Counted from the stretch's first letter, positions 48,915 to 58,942 are shown. The stretch is DNA of 64,000 bases from Paractinoplanes toevensis (GCF_018332695.1 NZ_BOQN01000065.1:1-64000), one strand, 5' to 3'. Made by a program: numbers and translations. Notes: a model not told the origin generated them from the letters alone.

Positions 48915-49691
48915 ATGACTGATCCTGGGATTGACGCTAGCCGGCCCAGTAGCGCGCGGGTGTGGAACTACCTGCTGGGCGGCACCGACAACTACGCCGT
49001 CGACCAGGAGCTGGGGGAGGCGCTGCGCTCGGCCAATCCAGGGATCGCGGAGGTCGCCCAGGCCCAGCGGCGGTTCCTCGTCCAGGCGGTCACGCTCCTC
49101 GCCGGTGAGGTGGGCGTCCGGCAGTTCCTGGACATCGGTGCCGGTCTTCCGACGGCCGACAACACCCACCAGGTCGCGCAGCGCGTGGCGCCTGAGTCGC
49201 GGGTCGTCTACGTCGACAATGACCCGCTCGTGCTGGTGCACGCCCGAGGGCTGCTGACGAGTTCTTCCGAAGGCGCTACCGCGTACGTCGATTCTGACGT
49301 CGAGAATCCCGAGCGGATCCTGAGCGAGGCTGCCCGGACGCTCGACTTCGGCGAGCCGGTGCTGCTGACCATGATCGGCATCCTGGGTAACGTCGCCGAC
49401 TACGCCGAAGCCCGCTCGATCGTTGAGCGGCTGCTCGATGCCGTGCCGTCGGGCAGCTACCTGGCGGTCAGCGACGGAACGAGCACCAGCGCGCAGAGCG
49501 TGGAGAGTCAGCGGGTCGCGAAGCAGAGCGGTCACCCGTACAACCTGCGCACGCCCGACGAGATCGGCGGTTATTTCCAGGGTCTGGAACTGCTCGAGCC
49601 GGGCGTGGTGCCGACCTCACTGTGGCGTCCGCAGCCGGGAACAGCACCTGAGGCTCTGGACGTGTACTGCGCGGTGGGCCGCAAGCCTTGA
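48915..49691 (+). CDS. DUF574-type SAM-dependent methyltransferase
   Basis: A 258-residue methyltransferase of the actinobacterial DUF574 family: start SSARVWNYLLGGTDNYAVDQ, QFLDIGAGLPTADNTHQVAQ (SAM motif I), VVYVDNDPLVLVHARGLL. The family is expanded in actinomycetes, where most targets are unknown. A GG-rich site precedes the ATG at 48915. It is an independent gene upstream of the M50 protease. Confidence 0.88.
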   Translation: MTDPGIDASRPSSARVWNYLLGGTDNYAVDQELGEALRSANPGIAEVAQAQRRFLVQAVTLLAGEVGVRQFLDIGAGLPTADNTHQVAQRVAPESRVVYVDNDPLVLVHARGLLTSSSEGATAYVDSDVENPERILSEAARTLDFGEPVLLTMIGILGNVADYAEARSIVERLLDAVPSGSYLAVSDGTSTSAQSVESQRVAKQSGHPYNLRTPDEIGGYFQGLELLEPGVVPTSLWRPQPGTAPEALDVYCAVGRKP

Positions 49692-49761
49692 CGCGCCACG
49701 AGGAAGACGCCGGCGCGGACGGGCTGAAGGTCGCGGGCGTTCGCTATCCTTCGGCGCTGTG

Positions 49762-50997
49762 ATGTCGAGGGTGTTGTTCACGATGGCCTTCGCGCTGGCC
49801 ATCCTCGTCTCGGTGAGCCTGCACGAGGCGGGGCACCTGCTCGCCGCGAAACGCTTCGGGATGCGGGTCACCCAATACTTCGTGGGGTACGGGCCGACGA
49901 TCTTCTCGTGGCGGCGCGGCGGGACGGAGTACGGCCTCAAGGCCATCCCTCTCGGCGGATTCTGCAAGATTGTCGGGATGACCCCGGACGACGACGTCGA
50001 CCCGGCCGACCAGCACCGGGCGATGTGGCGGTTCCCGGTGTGGAAGCGCACCGTCGTCATGGTCTCCGGTGTTCTGGTGCAGTTCGCCCTGGCGATCGTC
50101 ACGCTCTGGTTCGCCGCCGCGTACGTCGGTGTGCCCAATCTCGATTACCCGCAGAGCGAGGCCGACCTGGCCGCGCAGCCGGCCGCGATCACGATCGGCG
50201 ACTGTGTCACGCCGGACGCCGCCCGGTCCTGCACTCCTGCCGACCCGGTGGCGCCGGCCAGGGCGGCCGGGCTGCGCACCGGTGACGTGCTCACCGCCGT
50301 CAACGGAGTGCCGATCACCAACTACGGCGATCTGGTGCGGGTCGTCCGCCAGGCTCGGCCCGGGCCGGCGGAGGTGGCCTACACCCGCGACGGGCAGCCC
50401 GCCGTGGTGCGGGTCGACCTGAGTGCGGTGCGGCGCCCGCCGCTGGACAGCCCGGCCGGCCCGGTCGCGACCGTGGCCGCTCTGGGCGTCGGCCAGCACA
50501 TCGCCGCCCCACCTGAGGTGACCTTCGGCCCGGCCGGCGCGGTCGGGGCGACCGCGACCTATTCCGGCTGGATGGTCGAGCAGACCTACGAGTCGGCCAA
50601 GCGGATCCCGTCGAAGATTCCGGCGCTCTGGCATTCGATCACTGGTGCGGAGCGTGACCCGAACACGCCGATCAGCGTGGTCGGGGTCAGCCTGATCGGC
50701 GGGGAGGCGGCCGCGCTGGGGCTCTGGTCGGCGGTACTGATGATCTTCATCGGGCTGAACGTCTTCATGGGCTTCTTCAATTTGCTGCCGTTGTTGCCGC
50801 TCGACGGCGGGCACATCGCCATCGCCTGGTTCGAGCGGGCCCGCTCCTGGGTCGCCGCGCGGCTGGGCCGGCCCGACCCGGGCCGGGTGGACTATCTCAA
50901 GATGATGCCGATGACCTACACGGTCATCCTGATCGGTGGCGCCTTCACGCTGCTCACGCTGACCGCCGACATCATCAACCCGATCACCATCCGGTAG
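49762..50997 (+). CDS. M50-family intramembrane site-2 protease (RseP/RIP-like)
   Basis: A 411-residue membrane protease. The zinc motif HEAGH lies in the first span (His21, Glu22, His25); a PDZ domain sits about residues 150-230 (AAGLRTGDVLTAVNGVPITNY); the third zinc ligand is in NLLPLLPLDGGHIA near residue 350. About four membrane helices. Such enzymes release transcription factors or clear signal peptides by cutting membrane helices. ATG at 49762. The IspC/IspG genes often beside the main actinobacterial rseP are absent, so this may be a second copy. It is about 3 kb from an ECF sigma operon, but a link is not shown. Confidence 0.92.
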   Translation: MSRVLFTMAFALAILVSVSLHEAGHLLAAKRFGMRVTQYFVGYGPTIFSWRRGGTEYGLKAIPLGGFCKIVGMTPDDDVDPADQHRAMWRFPVWKRTVVMVSGVLVQFALAIVTLWFAAAYVGVPNLDYPQSEADLAAQPAAITIGDCVTPDAARSCTPADPVAPARAAGLRTGDVLTAVNGVPITNYGDLVRVVRQARPGPAEVAYTRDGQPAVVRVDLSAVRRPPLDSPAGPVATVAALGVGQHIAAPPEVTFGPAGAVGATATYSGWMVEQTYESAKRIPSKIPALWHSITGAERDPNTPISVVGVSLIGGEAAALGLWSAVLMIFIGLNVFMGFFNLLPLLPLDGGHIAIAWFERARSWVAARLGRPDPGRVDYLKMMPMTYTVILIGGAFTLLTLTADIINPITIR

Positions 50998-51018
50998 GAC
51001 CGCCGACTCCGCCGGCGG

Positions 51019-51759
51019 CTAGCAGAATCGGGGCAGGTGGTGGGATAGCTGGGCCTGCCAGGACGGCCAGTCGTGCGGTACGTCGTGCCCCCAGAGATCC
51101 AGTTCGTGGTGGATGCCCTTGGCGGTCAGCAGGTCCGCCATCCGCCGGGTCGAGGCCAGTGATCCGGTGGTGTCCTCCCACTGTCCCTGTCCGCAGACGA
51201 GCAGCAGCGACAGCCTGGAGCGCAGCCAGTCGAGATGATCGCCGTGCAGGTTCGCCGCGTACGCCATGGGGTTGTTGAAGTAGAGGGCGGTGCCCTGCTC
51301 GCCCCAGCCGCGCCAGGTCGTGGGGTCGTAGTTGCCGGAGAAGCAGAGTGCCAGCGGGAAGGTGTCGGCCCGCTTGAAGGCGAAGTTGAGGGCGTGAAAC
51401 GCGCCCAGGGAGCAGCCGGTGGTCACGATCTCGGCGGTGCCACCGCTGTCGTCGCGGATGTGCGGCACCACGGCGTCGAGAATCCACGACTCGTACGCCC
51501 CGTGCCGAAGCGCGCGTTCCTCGAGGGGAAGGCCGGCGGCCGACCAGGTCCCGGCGTCGAAGGAGTCGACGCAGTAGAGCTTGACCCGGCCCGCCTCGAT
51601 GAGGTCGCCGACGGCGGCCACCATGCCGTGGTCCGCGAACTCGTTCGCGTTGCCGCCCTCGGTGGGGAACACCAGAACCGGGCGACCGTAATGCCCGTAG
51701 GCGGCCACCGAGCCGCGGGCGCCCGCCGGGGACCACAGGTCTGCCGTGTAGTGCCGCAT
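51019..51759 (-). CDS. Esterase-family alpha/beta-hydrolase (COG4947-like)
   Basis: A 246-residue protein: MRHYTADLWSPAGARGSVAA, PVLVFPTEGGNANEF, a nucleophile elbow TTGCSLGAFHALNFA (GCSLG), and the final histidine in GHDVPHDWPSW. This fits the COG4947 group of small esterases related to esterase D. No signal peptide, so cytoplasmic. The stop is 21 bases from the convergent protease gene. Substrate unknown. Confidence 0.82.
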   Translation of the reverse strand: MRHYTADLWSPAGARGSVAAYGHYGRPVLVFPTEGGNANEFADHGMVAAVGDLIEAGRVKLYCVDSFDAGTWSAAGLPLEERALRHGAYESWILDAVVPHIRDDSGGTAEIVTTGCSLGAFHALNFAFKRADTFPLALCFSGNYDPTTWRGWGEQGTALYFNNPMAYAANLHGDHLDWLRSRLSLLLVCGQGQWEDTTGSLASTRRMADLLTAKGIHHELDLWGHDVPHDWPSWQAQLSHHLPRFC

Positions 51760-51894
51760 CCCGCCATCCTGCCCGCTGCCGCCGGCGTGGGCGCGATCAA
51801 CGCGACCACCCGCATCGGCTCGGCGACACAAACCTTGCCCGGGACATCGATGCAGGTGATCGTGTATGCACGCGGACAGGCAGAGGGGGACGTC

Positions 51895-52353
51895 ATGGCA
51901 CGAACCAAGCACTCGCTGCGGCGACGGTTGTTCCGGTTGACCGCGGCCGTGGTCGTCGGGATGGGCCTGGTGGCCGGCACGGCCGGGCCGGCCATCGCCG
52001 CGCCGCAACCGCCAGGTGCGGAGGAGCCGACTAGCGGCGGTTTCTGTACGTACCACAACTGGGGCGGCAGGTTCTACTGCGGCACCGGCCGGGTGTGGGC
52101 GATGCCGAACCGGCTGCGGGAGCTCTTCGTGATCGGGACGGATCTCTCGGTGTGGACGCGGTGGGAGACGACGAACGGCTCCAGCGGCTGGGTCGACCTG
52201 CAGGGCGCCTGCCTGCCGGCGTACACCTTCGTGCTCCGGACGTACGCGGCCAGCCCCGCGGAGATGCGGCTGCGCTGCACCGGCACTGATTACCGCATCT
52301 GGTACAAGCACCGATACAGCTCGGGCGCCTGGACCGGCTGGAACCCGGAGTGA
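51895..52353 (+). CDS. Small secreted Trp/Cys-rich protein
   Basis: A 152-residue exported protein with a signal peptide (residues 1-38, ending AIAAPQP). The mature part is rich in Trp, Tyr, Gly and Cys, with two similar segments (LSVWTRWETTNGSSGW and YRIWYKHRYSSGAWTGW) like the beta-propeller or lectin-style repeats of some secreted actinomycete proteins. Four or five cysteines probably form disulfides. ATG at 51895. Function unknown; a carbohydrate-binding role is a guess from composition. Confidence 0.75.
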   Translation: MARTKHSLRRRLFRLTAAVVVGMGLVAGTAGPAIAAPQPPGAEEPTSGGFCTYHNWGGRFYCGTGRVWAMPNRLRELFVIGTDLSVWTRWETTNGSSGWVDLQGACLPAYTFVLRTYAASPAEMRLRCTGTDYRIWYKHRYSSGAWTGWNPE

Positions 52354-52477
52354 CCCGCAGAGAGGCCCCCATGTCGTCCGACGCAACCGAACAAGCTCAG
52401 CCGCTCGACGCGCTCGCCGCGACCCTCCACCGGACCGAGATCCTGCACCGCCCCTCCTCGATCCCCGGTCGCGACTT

Positions 52478-53245
52478 TCAGAGCGTGGGTTTCAGGCCGC
52501 CGTCGATGGCGAAGTCGGCGCCGGTGATGTTGCCGGCGCTGTCGCCCGCCAGCAGCAACACCAGGGCGGCGACCTCGTCGGGCCGGGTGAAGCGGCCGGT
52601 GACGGCGTCGGTGGCGGCGTGCGCGGCGATGTCCTCCGCGGAACGGCCGGAAGCCTGGCTGAGGGTGGCGGCTACGCCGTCGTCGCCGAGCCACAGGGCG
52701 GTGCTGACCGGGCCGGGGCTGATCGTGTTGACCCGGATGCCCTGCGCTCCGACCTCTTTGGACAGCGCCTTGGAGAAGTTGACGAGGGCGCCCTTGGCCG
52801 CGCTGTAGTCGATGACCAACGGGTCGGGCAGCGAGGCGTTGACCGAGGCGATCGTGACGATGGAACCCGCGCCGCGGGCGAGGAGATGCGGCAGGATCGC
52901 GCGGGTCGTCCGTACGGCGGAAAGGAAGTTGATGGTCAGGGTGGTCAGCCACTGATCGTCGGTGACGGACAGGAAGCCGCTGGTCCGTGGGGTTACCGCC
53001 CCGACATTGTTGACCAGGATGTCGATTCCGCCGTAGGTGGCAACGGCCGCGGCGGCGAGCGTGGCCGGCCCGTCGGCCGCGGTGATGTCGACCTGTACGG
53101 GGTGAACCGCCAGGTCTTTCAGTTCGGGAGGGATGGTGCGGGATCCGGTGACGACGTTGGCGCCCTCGTCGGCGAGTGCCTTGGCGACGGCCAGCCCGAT
53201 GCCTTTGCTGGCGCCGGTCACGACCGCGGTTTTGCCCTGGAGCAT
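52478..53245 (-). CDS. Short-chain dehydrogenase/reductase
   Basis: A 255-residue SDR: TGASKGIG near the start, ILVNNVG, the catalytic Ser in IVTIASVNAS, and YSAAK with Tyr and Lys four apart. C-terminal SISPGPVSTALW-like and GADFAIDGGLKPTL ends are standard. NAD(P)-dependent oxidoreductase of unknown substrate. It lies 10 bases from the upstream alpha/beta-hydrolase gene on the same strand, so they are cotranscribed. Confidence 0.93.
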   Translation of the reverse strand: MLQGKTAVVTGASKGIGLAVAKALADEGANVVTGSRTIPPELKDLAVHPVQVDITAADGPATLAAAAVATYGGIDILVNNVGAVTPRTSGFLSVTDDQWLTTLTINFLSAVRTTRAILPHLLARGAGSIVTIASVNASLPDPLVIDYSAAKGALVNFSKALSKEVGAQGIRVNTISPGPVSTALWLGDDGVAATLSQASGRSAEDIAAHAATDAVTGRFTRPDEVAALVLLLAGDSAGNITGADFAIDGGLKPTL

Positions 53246-53255
53246 GGCGTTCCCC

Positions 53256-54044
53256 CTAGAGACCGTGTCGCTGGAGCCAGGCGAGCGAGGCGTCGGCCAC
53301 GTCGCGCCAGCCGTGGTCGATGGTCAGCGAGTGGCCGCGATCCGGGAATTCGAGCAGGTCGGTGACCGCGTCGGAGTGCCGGTACTGCTTCAGCGTCGCG
53401 CGGGTGACCGCTTCCGGCACGGTGTGGTCCTTGCCGCCCATCACCAGCAGCAGCGGACCGCGCAGCTCGTTGGCGGTGTCCACCTTGGCCGGTGAGTACG
53501 GGTCGAAGTTCGCCGCGGCCGCCTCGAACAGCGGCTTGCCCGGTGCGGGGATCGCCCACCGGTCGAACAGCGCCCGCGACTCCTCCTCCGGGACGGCGTT
53601 GCCGAAGGCGAAGCGGAACTGCTCCGGGGTGAGCGACACGGCGCGGTGCTTGTTGGCCGGGTTCTTGAAGACCGGCAGGGTGGCCCGGAGGGCCGACAGC
53701 GGCAGCGGCAGGACGCCCTTGATCTGTGCGGCGTCGACGGCGACCGCGGCGGCGGCGAGGTCCTGGCCGAGGAGCTTCTGGGCGATCATGCCGCCGAAGG
53801 AGTGGCCGATGAGGATCGGCTTCTCGCCGAGGTCCGCGATGAGGGCCGCGTAGTGGGCGACCACGTCGTCGATGCCGCGGTCGGCGATCGACTCCGGGTT
53901 GGCCCGGGCCTCCTCGACCGTGTCCGGGTCGCCGGGCCAGCCGGGCGCGACGGTCCGGTAGCCGGCCGCGGTGAAGTACTCCTGCCAGGGCTGCCACGAG
54001 GTCGCGTGCAGCCAGAGGCCGTGGATGAAGACGATCGTCGCCAT
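53256..54044 (-). CDS. Alpha/beta-hydrolase
   Basis: A 262-residue protein: ATIVFIHGLWLHATSWQPW, TVAPGWPGDPD, nucleophile ILIGHSFGGMIAQ (GHSFG), acid in VMGGKDHTVPE and histidine in FPDRGHSLTIDHGW. A complete triad is visible. It may act as an esterase, peroxidase or epoxide/lactone hydrolase. ATG at 54044. Forms an operon with the SDR gene. Confidence 0.9.
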   Translation of the reverse strand: MATIVFIHGLWLHATSWQPWQEYFTAAGYRTVAPGWPGDPDTVEEARANPESIADRGIDDVVAHYAALIADLGEKPILIGHSFGGMIAQKLLGQDLAAAAVAVDAAQIKGVLPLPLSALRATLPVFKNPANKHRAVSLTPEQFRFAFGNAVPEEESRALFDRWAIPAPGKPLFEAAAANFDPYSPAKVDTANELRGPLLLVMGGKDHTVPEAVTRATLKQYRHSDAVTDLLEFPDRGHSLTIDHGWRDVADASLAWLQRHGL

Positions 54045-54133
54045 GGGCGGATGCTCCGTTCGATCGGTGTGCTGTCCTGCGCCAGCGCACCATTCGCGGA
54101 CACCCGTTCGCCCCGGGGAAAGACCCCAGTCCG

Positions 54134-56914
54134 TCAGCCGCCGTGCGGGCCTGGGGTCAGCGCCGCGGCCAGTTGGCGCCGGGAGGTGACCCCGAGCTTC
54201 CGGAAGATCTTGTTGAGGTGGTACTCGACCGTGGATGCCGTGACGAACAGCCGGGTGGCGATCTCCGCGTTGGTGGCCCCGCCGATGGCCAGCGTCGCCA
54301 CCTGCAGCTCCTGCGGCGTCAGGCGGGCACCCTCGGGCTCGGAGCGCTTGCGCGCGGACTCGCCGGTGGCCCGCAGTTCCACCCGGACGCGCTCGGCGAA
54401 CGCGGCCGCACCCATGGTGGCGAACATGTCGTGCGCGGTCCGCAGTTGCTCGCGCGCGTCGGTCCGCCGGCCGCGGCGGCGCAGCCATTCGCCGTACACA
54501 AGATGGCTGCGGGCGAGGTCGGTGCGCACCTCGGTCCGGCGAAGCTGATCGATGGATTCCTGATACAGATCTTCGCCGGCGGAAACCGGGGAGAGCAGGG
54601 CTCCGGCCCGGGCCAGGAGACCGCGGGCCCACGGCGTATCCAGGATCGGCGCACGCTGCGCGAGCCGCGCGAACGCGGCCTCGGCGAGGTCACGGTCGCC
54701 GCCGCGCACACCGGCCTCGACGACGTCGGCCAGCCGCCGGTTCGCGTCGCCGCCGGGCAGGTCGTCGGCGAACACGAGCCGGGTGCTGGCCAGCGCCTCC
54801 GGATAACGGCCGAGGCTCAGCTCCAGGATCGTCAGCGCGTGCTGCACGTGGTAGTGCAGGATGCCGTAGCCGAGCTGATCCACCCACACGCGCTGGATGC
54901 GCTCGGCCGTGGCCCGGGCCTCGTCCTCGCGGCCCAGCCAGGCCAGCAGCTCGACACCGCGCTCGCCGTTCCGGGTCGGCAGGCCGAGCGCCGCGTCCAG
55001 CTCGGCGCCCTCGTTCTCGTACGCCTCGGCCTGGCCGAACCGGCCCGCCAGGATCTGCCACGACACCTCGTTGTCGAGGGTCGTCTTCAGCGCGTGCAGC
55101 GCACCGTGGTGGCGGCAGAACGCGTCCATGCGCGCGCCGGCCACCTGGTAGCCGCGGTCGTCGCACAGCTCCAGGGCGGTCCACACGCCGATCACGCCCA
55201 TCGGGTCGGCGACCGCGGTCAGATCACCGGTGCACAGCTCCACGACCGCGGCCCGCAGCAGCGGCACCGCCTCGGCGTAGTCGCCGGCGATCCGGGTGGC
55301 GACGGCGTCGAGCAGCAGATCCACGGCGGTCGCCGCACCCGGTTCCGGCCGTGCGGTGCGGAGTGCGGCCCGGGCGATGTCGATCATCCGGACCCCGACC
55401 ATCCGGGTCCCGGCCAGGGTGCCGATGTTCAGGGCCTCCCAGAGCATGCCCCGGACCGTACGGTCGTCCAGCGTGCCGTAGGCGGTCACCGCATCGAGCA
55501 GGATCGCCGGTGACCGCCCGACCACGCCGCCGCTGAACAGGTGCACCGCGGCCCGGGTGCGTTGCCCGGCCGCCCGCAGCGCCGGCTCGGTGAGACCGGG
55601 CGTGGCCTGGTCGAGCCGCCGCGCGGCCGAGGCGTTGTCGCCGGTTCGCAGATAGGGCCCGGTGGCGGCGAGGAACCGCAGGGCACGTCGCTGCGGGTCC
55701 TGGGTCAGCTCCGCCGCCCGGGACAGGAACGCGGCCTCGGCGGCGTAACCACCCCGGCCGCGGGCCCGCTCGGCCGCGTGTTCCAGCTCGTCGGCCACGC
55801 CGTCGTCGAGCCCGGCGACCGATTCGGCCAGCTGCCAGGCCCGGCGTTCGGGGTGGTGGTCCCGGTCGGTGGCCGCGCCGAGCGCGGCGTGCACGGCCCG
55901 CCGGTCGGCCGGCGTCGCGGCGTTGTAGATGGCGGACCGGATGAGCGGGTGGCGGATCGCGTACTCCCGCCCGGGCAGCAGGATGCCGGCCGAGATGGCG
56001 GCGTCGAGCGCGGCCGGGTCGAGGCCGAGCCGCTCGGCGGCGCGCCAGAGCACCGCCTGGTCGTCGCCCGGTGCCGCCGCGACCAGCAGCAGGAGCAGCC
56101 GGGTCGGCGCCGGCATGTCGAGCACCTGCCCGGCGAAGTGCGCTTCCAGGCTCCGGCCGATCGGCAGCAGCTCCGGCAGCACCGACGCGCCGGTCAGCTG
56201 CTCGTGCGACAGGGCGCCGGTGGTCTCGATCAGGGCGAGCGGGTTGCCGCCGGTCTCCGCGACGATCCGGGTCGCGACCTGTGGGTTCAGCTGGCCCGGG
56301 GTCAGCGACGTCACGAGGTCGAGGGCGTCGTCGTCGCCCAGCCCGGCCAGCGCGTGCGTGCGCAGCCCGCGCAGCGCCGCGACCGCGCCGGGTTCGTCCC
56401 GGATGCCGACGAGCAGGCCGATGCCGTCGGCACCGAGCCGCCGGCCGACGAACGCGAGGGCGGTCAGGGACTCCTGGTCCAGCCAGTGCGCGTCATCGAC
56501 CAGGCACATCAGCGGTGCGTCGGCGGCGACGTCGGCCAGCAGCGTGAGCGCGGCCAGCCCGACCAGGAACAGGTCCGGTGGATCCCCGGCGGCCAGCCCC
56601 AGCGCGGTCTCCAGGGCGACACGCTGGGGTTTCGGCAGCCGTTCGAGGCGATCGAGGAACGGCCGCAGCAGCCGATGCAGCCCGGCGAAGCTCAGGTGCG
56701 TCTCCGCCTCGGCGCCCGACGTCCGCGCGATCCGCGGCACGTCCTCGCCGCCGGGCACGGCGTCCACCGCGTACTCCAGCAGGCGGGTCTTGCCGATGCC
56801 GGCCTCACCGACGATGACCAGCGCGGAGCTGCGTCCGTCCCGGACGTCTGCCACGAAAGAGTCCAGGAGCTGGCGTTCGTCTCGTCGACCGCGCAGCGGT
56901 TCGGCTGCGGACAT
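54134..56914 (-). CDS. Large ATP-binding LuxR-family regulator (LAL)
   Basis: A 926-residue regulator. The N-terminal ATPase has Walker A GEAGIGKTRLLEYAVD (about residues 37-52) and Walker B LMCLVDDAHWLD. The central 500 residues are helical repeats resembling a sensor, and the C-terminal LuxR helix-turn-helix reads RLTPQELQVATLAIGGATNA, then EIATRLFVTASTVEYHLNKI. LAL proteins often control secondary-metabolite or sugar genes. It may regulate the SDR/hydrolase pair next to it, 89 bases away, though both read the same direction. Confidence 0.9.
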   Translation of the reverse strand: MSAAEPLRGRRDERQLLDSFVADVRDGRSSALVIVGEAGIGKTRLLEYAVDAVPGGEDVPRIARTSGAEAETHLSFAGLHRLLRPFLDRLERLPKPQRVALETALGLAAGDPPDLFLVGLAALTLLADVAADAPLMCLVDDAHWLDQESLTALAFVGRRLGADGIGLLVGIRDEPGAVAALRGLRTHALAGLGDDDALDLVTSLTPGQLNPQVATRIVAETGGNPLALIETTGALSHEQLTGASVLPELLPIGRSLEAHFAGQVLDMPAPTRLLLLLVAAAPGDDQAVLWRAAERLGLDPAALDAAISAGILLPGREYAIRHPLIRSAIYNAATPADRRAVHAALGAATDRDHHPERRAWQLAESVAGLDDGVADELEHAAERARGRGGYAAEAAFLSRAAELTQDPQRRALRFLAATGPYLRTGDNASAARRLDQATPGLTEPALRAAGQRTRAAVHLFSGGVVGRSPAILLDAVTAYGTLDDRTVRGMLWEALNIGTLAGTRMVGVRMIDIARAALRTARPEPGAATAVDLLLDAVATRIAGDYAEAVPLLRAAVVELCTGDLTAVADPMGVIGVWTALELCDDRGYQVAGARMDAFCRHHGALHALKTTLDNEVSWQILAGRFGQAEAYENEGAELDAALGLPTRNGERGVELLAWLGREDEARATAERIQRVWVDQLGYGILHYHVQHALTILELSLGRYPEALASTRLVFADDLPGGDANRRLADVVEAGVRGGDRDLAEAAFARLAQRAPILDTPWARGLLARAGALLSPVSAGEDLYQESIDQLRRTEVRTDLARSHLVYGEWLRRRGRRTDAREQLRTAHDMFATMGAAAFAERVRVELRATGESARKRSEPEGARLTPQELQVATLAIGGATNAEIATRLFVTASTVEYHLNKIFRKLGVTSRRQLAAALTPGPHGG

Positions 56915-56929
56915 GGCAGGAATCGTAGT

Positions 56930-58255
56930 TCAGGACGCGATCGGGGCCGGCGCCTCCGCGTAGCGGGTGCTCAGCCGGCGGTAGGGCCGGCTGCGCAGCG
57001 CGGCGGTCGTCGCGATCAGCCCGATCACCCCGGTCAATACGAAGACCAGAGCCAGGCCGCGCTCGGCGCCGGTGCCGAACCAGCCGCCGATCGTTCGCGC
57101 GCCGGCGCCGTCGGTCATGAACGGGATGAAGACGAACTGCGCGACCGGCGAGATCAGGAACGCGGTCAGCGGCGACGCGGCCTGCTCGACGCTCTGCGCG
57201 AAGCCGAAGACTCGGCCCTGCCGCTCGTAGGGGACGACCTTCTGCAGGATGGTCTGCTCAGCCGCCTCGGCGTACGGCGCGAGGGTCATGTACACGAACA
57301 GGCCCGCGCAGAGCAGCACCACCGACGAGCGCAGCGGGAACAACACGGTCACCGCCCAGAGCACCAGGTTGATCGCCAGGAGTACGCGGACCGGGTTGGC
57401 GCTCAGCCCGGTGCGGGCGATCATCAGGCCGCCCAGGATGAAACCGGTGCTGAGCAGACCCCACAACAAACCCCAGACCTGGACCGAGACCAGCGACAAG
57501 CCGTACGCGTCGAGCAGTGCCATGAAAATGCCGCCGAGCAGGTTGTTGAACGCCGAGAACACGATCAGTGCGGGCAGGCCGGGCACCGACCGGACGAGCG
57601 CGATCGTGCCCCGGAGGTCGACCTGGCGCTTCTGCGTGGCGTCCCGGGCCGGCTCGGGCAGCGACACGAAACTCAGGTGCAGCAGCGCGCCGCCGAGCAC
57701 GACCAGGGCGAGCACCAGCACCCAGGTCATCCCGCCGAACGCCACGAGCAGGCCGCTGATCACCGAGGTGACCAGGATCGACGTGCCCGAGGCGGTGCCG
57801 ACCAGGCCGTTCGCACGGTCTCGCGACCCCGGCTCGATCAGCACCGTGACCAGCGTGGAGAGCGCGATGGCCCGTGGGTTGCTCGCGATCACGCCGAGCA
57901 TCAGCAGCACCACCATGCCCCAGAGCACGGGACTGGCCGGGTCGGTGAACTCGGCGCGGGGCGTGGCCAGGTAGACGGCGAGAGCCCCCGCATACAGGAT
58001 CGTCGAGATCAGCGCCGACGCCTGGAGCACCGTTTTCTTCGGGAAGTGGTCGACGAGACTGCCGAACCAGATGCCGGTGAGCGCGGTCATCACCAGGAAA
58101 ATGCCGGAGATGACGCCGGTGGCGAACACCGAACGCGTCTCCAGATAGACGTAGAAGGTGATCGCGAACCAGACGGTGAAGTTCATGACCGAGACGAGCA
58201 GGGTGTTGAGCAGGACCTGGTAGAAAGCCGTTCGGTTGCCCTCGATCACGCTCAC
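56930..58255 (-). CDS. MFS transporter
   Basis: About 441 residues with 12 hydrophobic spans typical of the major facilitator superfamily. The first cytoplasmic loop carries GIWFGSLVDHFPKKTVL, the MFS D/G and basic signature. Likely drug or metabolite export. Starts are GTG at 58255 or TTG at 58261; the latter overlaps the preceding stop. Downstream of the hypothetical 58258 gene on the same strand, probably one operon. No specific substrate evident. Confidence 0.88.
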   Translation of the reverse strand: MSVIEGNRTAFYQVLLNTLLVSVMNFTVWFAITFYVYLETRSVFATGVISGIFLVMTALTGIWFGSLVDHFPKKTVLQASALISTILYAGALAVYLATPRAEFTDPASPVLWGMVVLLMLGVIASNPRAIALSTLVTVLIEPGSRDRANGLVGTASGTSILVTSVISGLLVAFGGMTWVLVLALVVLGGALLHLSFVSLPEPARDATQKRQVDLRGTIALVRSVPGLPALIVFSAFNNLLGGIFMALLDAYGLSLVSVQVWGLLWGLLSTGFILGGLMIARTGLSANPVRVLLAINLVLWAVTVLFPLRSSVVLLCAGLFVYMTLAPYAEAAEQTILQKVVPYERQGRVFGFAQSVEQAASPLTAFLISPVAQFVFIPFMTDGAGARTIGGWFGTGAERGLALVFVLTGVIGLIATTAALRSRPYRRLSTRYAEAPAPIAS

Positions 58256-58257
58256 CG

Positions 58258-58719
58258 TCAATGGTCCTTCTTGATGACGAAGTAGGAGCCGCGGATGGTG
58301 CCGGCCAGCTTCGACTTCTGCCGGGCGAACTTGAACGACTCGAGTTCCGCGGGGAGCTCCATGCCGTCGGAGAGCTTGAAGCCGACCGCCCGCTTGCCGC
58401 CGTCGTCGACCGTGTACATCACGTTGATCGACAGGCCGTTCTGATAGAAGACGTACGCCATCCGGATGTTCTCGACCTGGAACTCGGTCGCCTCGAGCGG
58501 GGGCGAGGAGATGACCAGGCCGCGTTCCTCCTCGAGGATGCCGCTCACCCAGTCGACGGCCGATTTCGCGTCACCGGCGGGCTCGACCGTGAAGACGTGG
58601 CCGTACTTGTTCTTGAAGTACCGGGCCTCGTTCGCCCGCAGGCCGGCCAGCGCCTCCGCGACCGGCGACGACTCCAGCCCGACGGTGGATACGGTCTCGA
58701 AGTCGACGACGTAGGCCAT
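58258..58719 (-). CDS. Hypothetical soluble protein
   Basis: A 153-residue protein starting MAYVVDFETVSTVGLESSPV at 58719 with a strong GGAGGAA site. Segments such as LRANEARYFKNKYGHVFTVE and AYVFYQNGLSINVMYTVDDG suggest an alpha/beta fold. No recognised family, signal peptide or membrane segment. It overlaps or abuts the MFS gene start, so a role in that transport operon is possible. Confidence 0.75.
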   Translation of the reverse strand: MAYVVDFETVSTVGLESSPVAEALAGLRANEARYFKNKYGHVFTVEPAGDAKSAVDWVSGILEEERGLVISSPPLEATEFQVENIRMAYVFYQNGLSINVMYTVDDGGKRAVGFKLSDGMELPAELESFKFARQKSKLAGTIRGSYFVIKKDH

Positions 58720-58942
58720 GGCGAGTTCCTCCGCGTGATGTGGGTGCTCGCAGCGAAGGTTACAAGGATCCGTCCTGATCCGGGCGCTGTCGATGCGCAT
58801 TGACATGCGGCGATGCGTCGGTCAGGATCCTTTACGGAACCGGCGTACGCGCTGGGTAGGTCTTTCTCGGGCGGCTTGGGCACCGCTCATCAACCCCTGT
58901 ATCGCGGTGTGATGCCGCTGTGCCCTCCGGGAGAGACAGCAT

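Noticed and set aside
49762..50997. Assigning the M50 protease as the activator of the ECF sigma operon at 45.3-46.9 kb
   Set aside because: The genes are 3 kb apart with unrelated genes between, and the sigma partner shows no cleavage-site evidence.
55541..58285. 914-codon plus-strand frame opposite the LAL regulator and MFS transporter
   Set aside because: Antisense shadow; both minus-strand genes carry complete family motifs.
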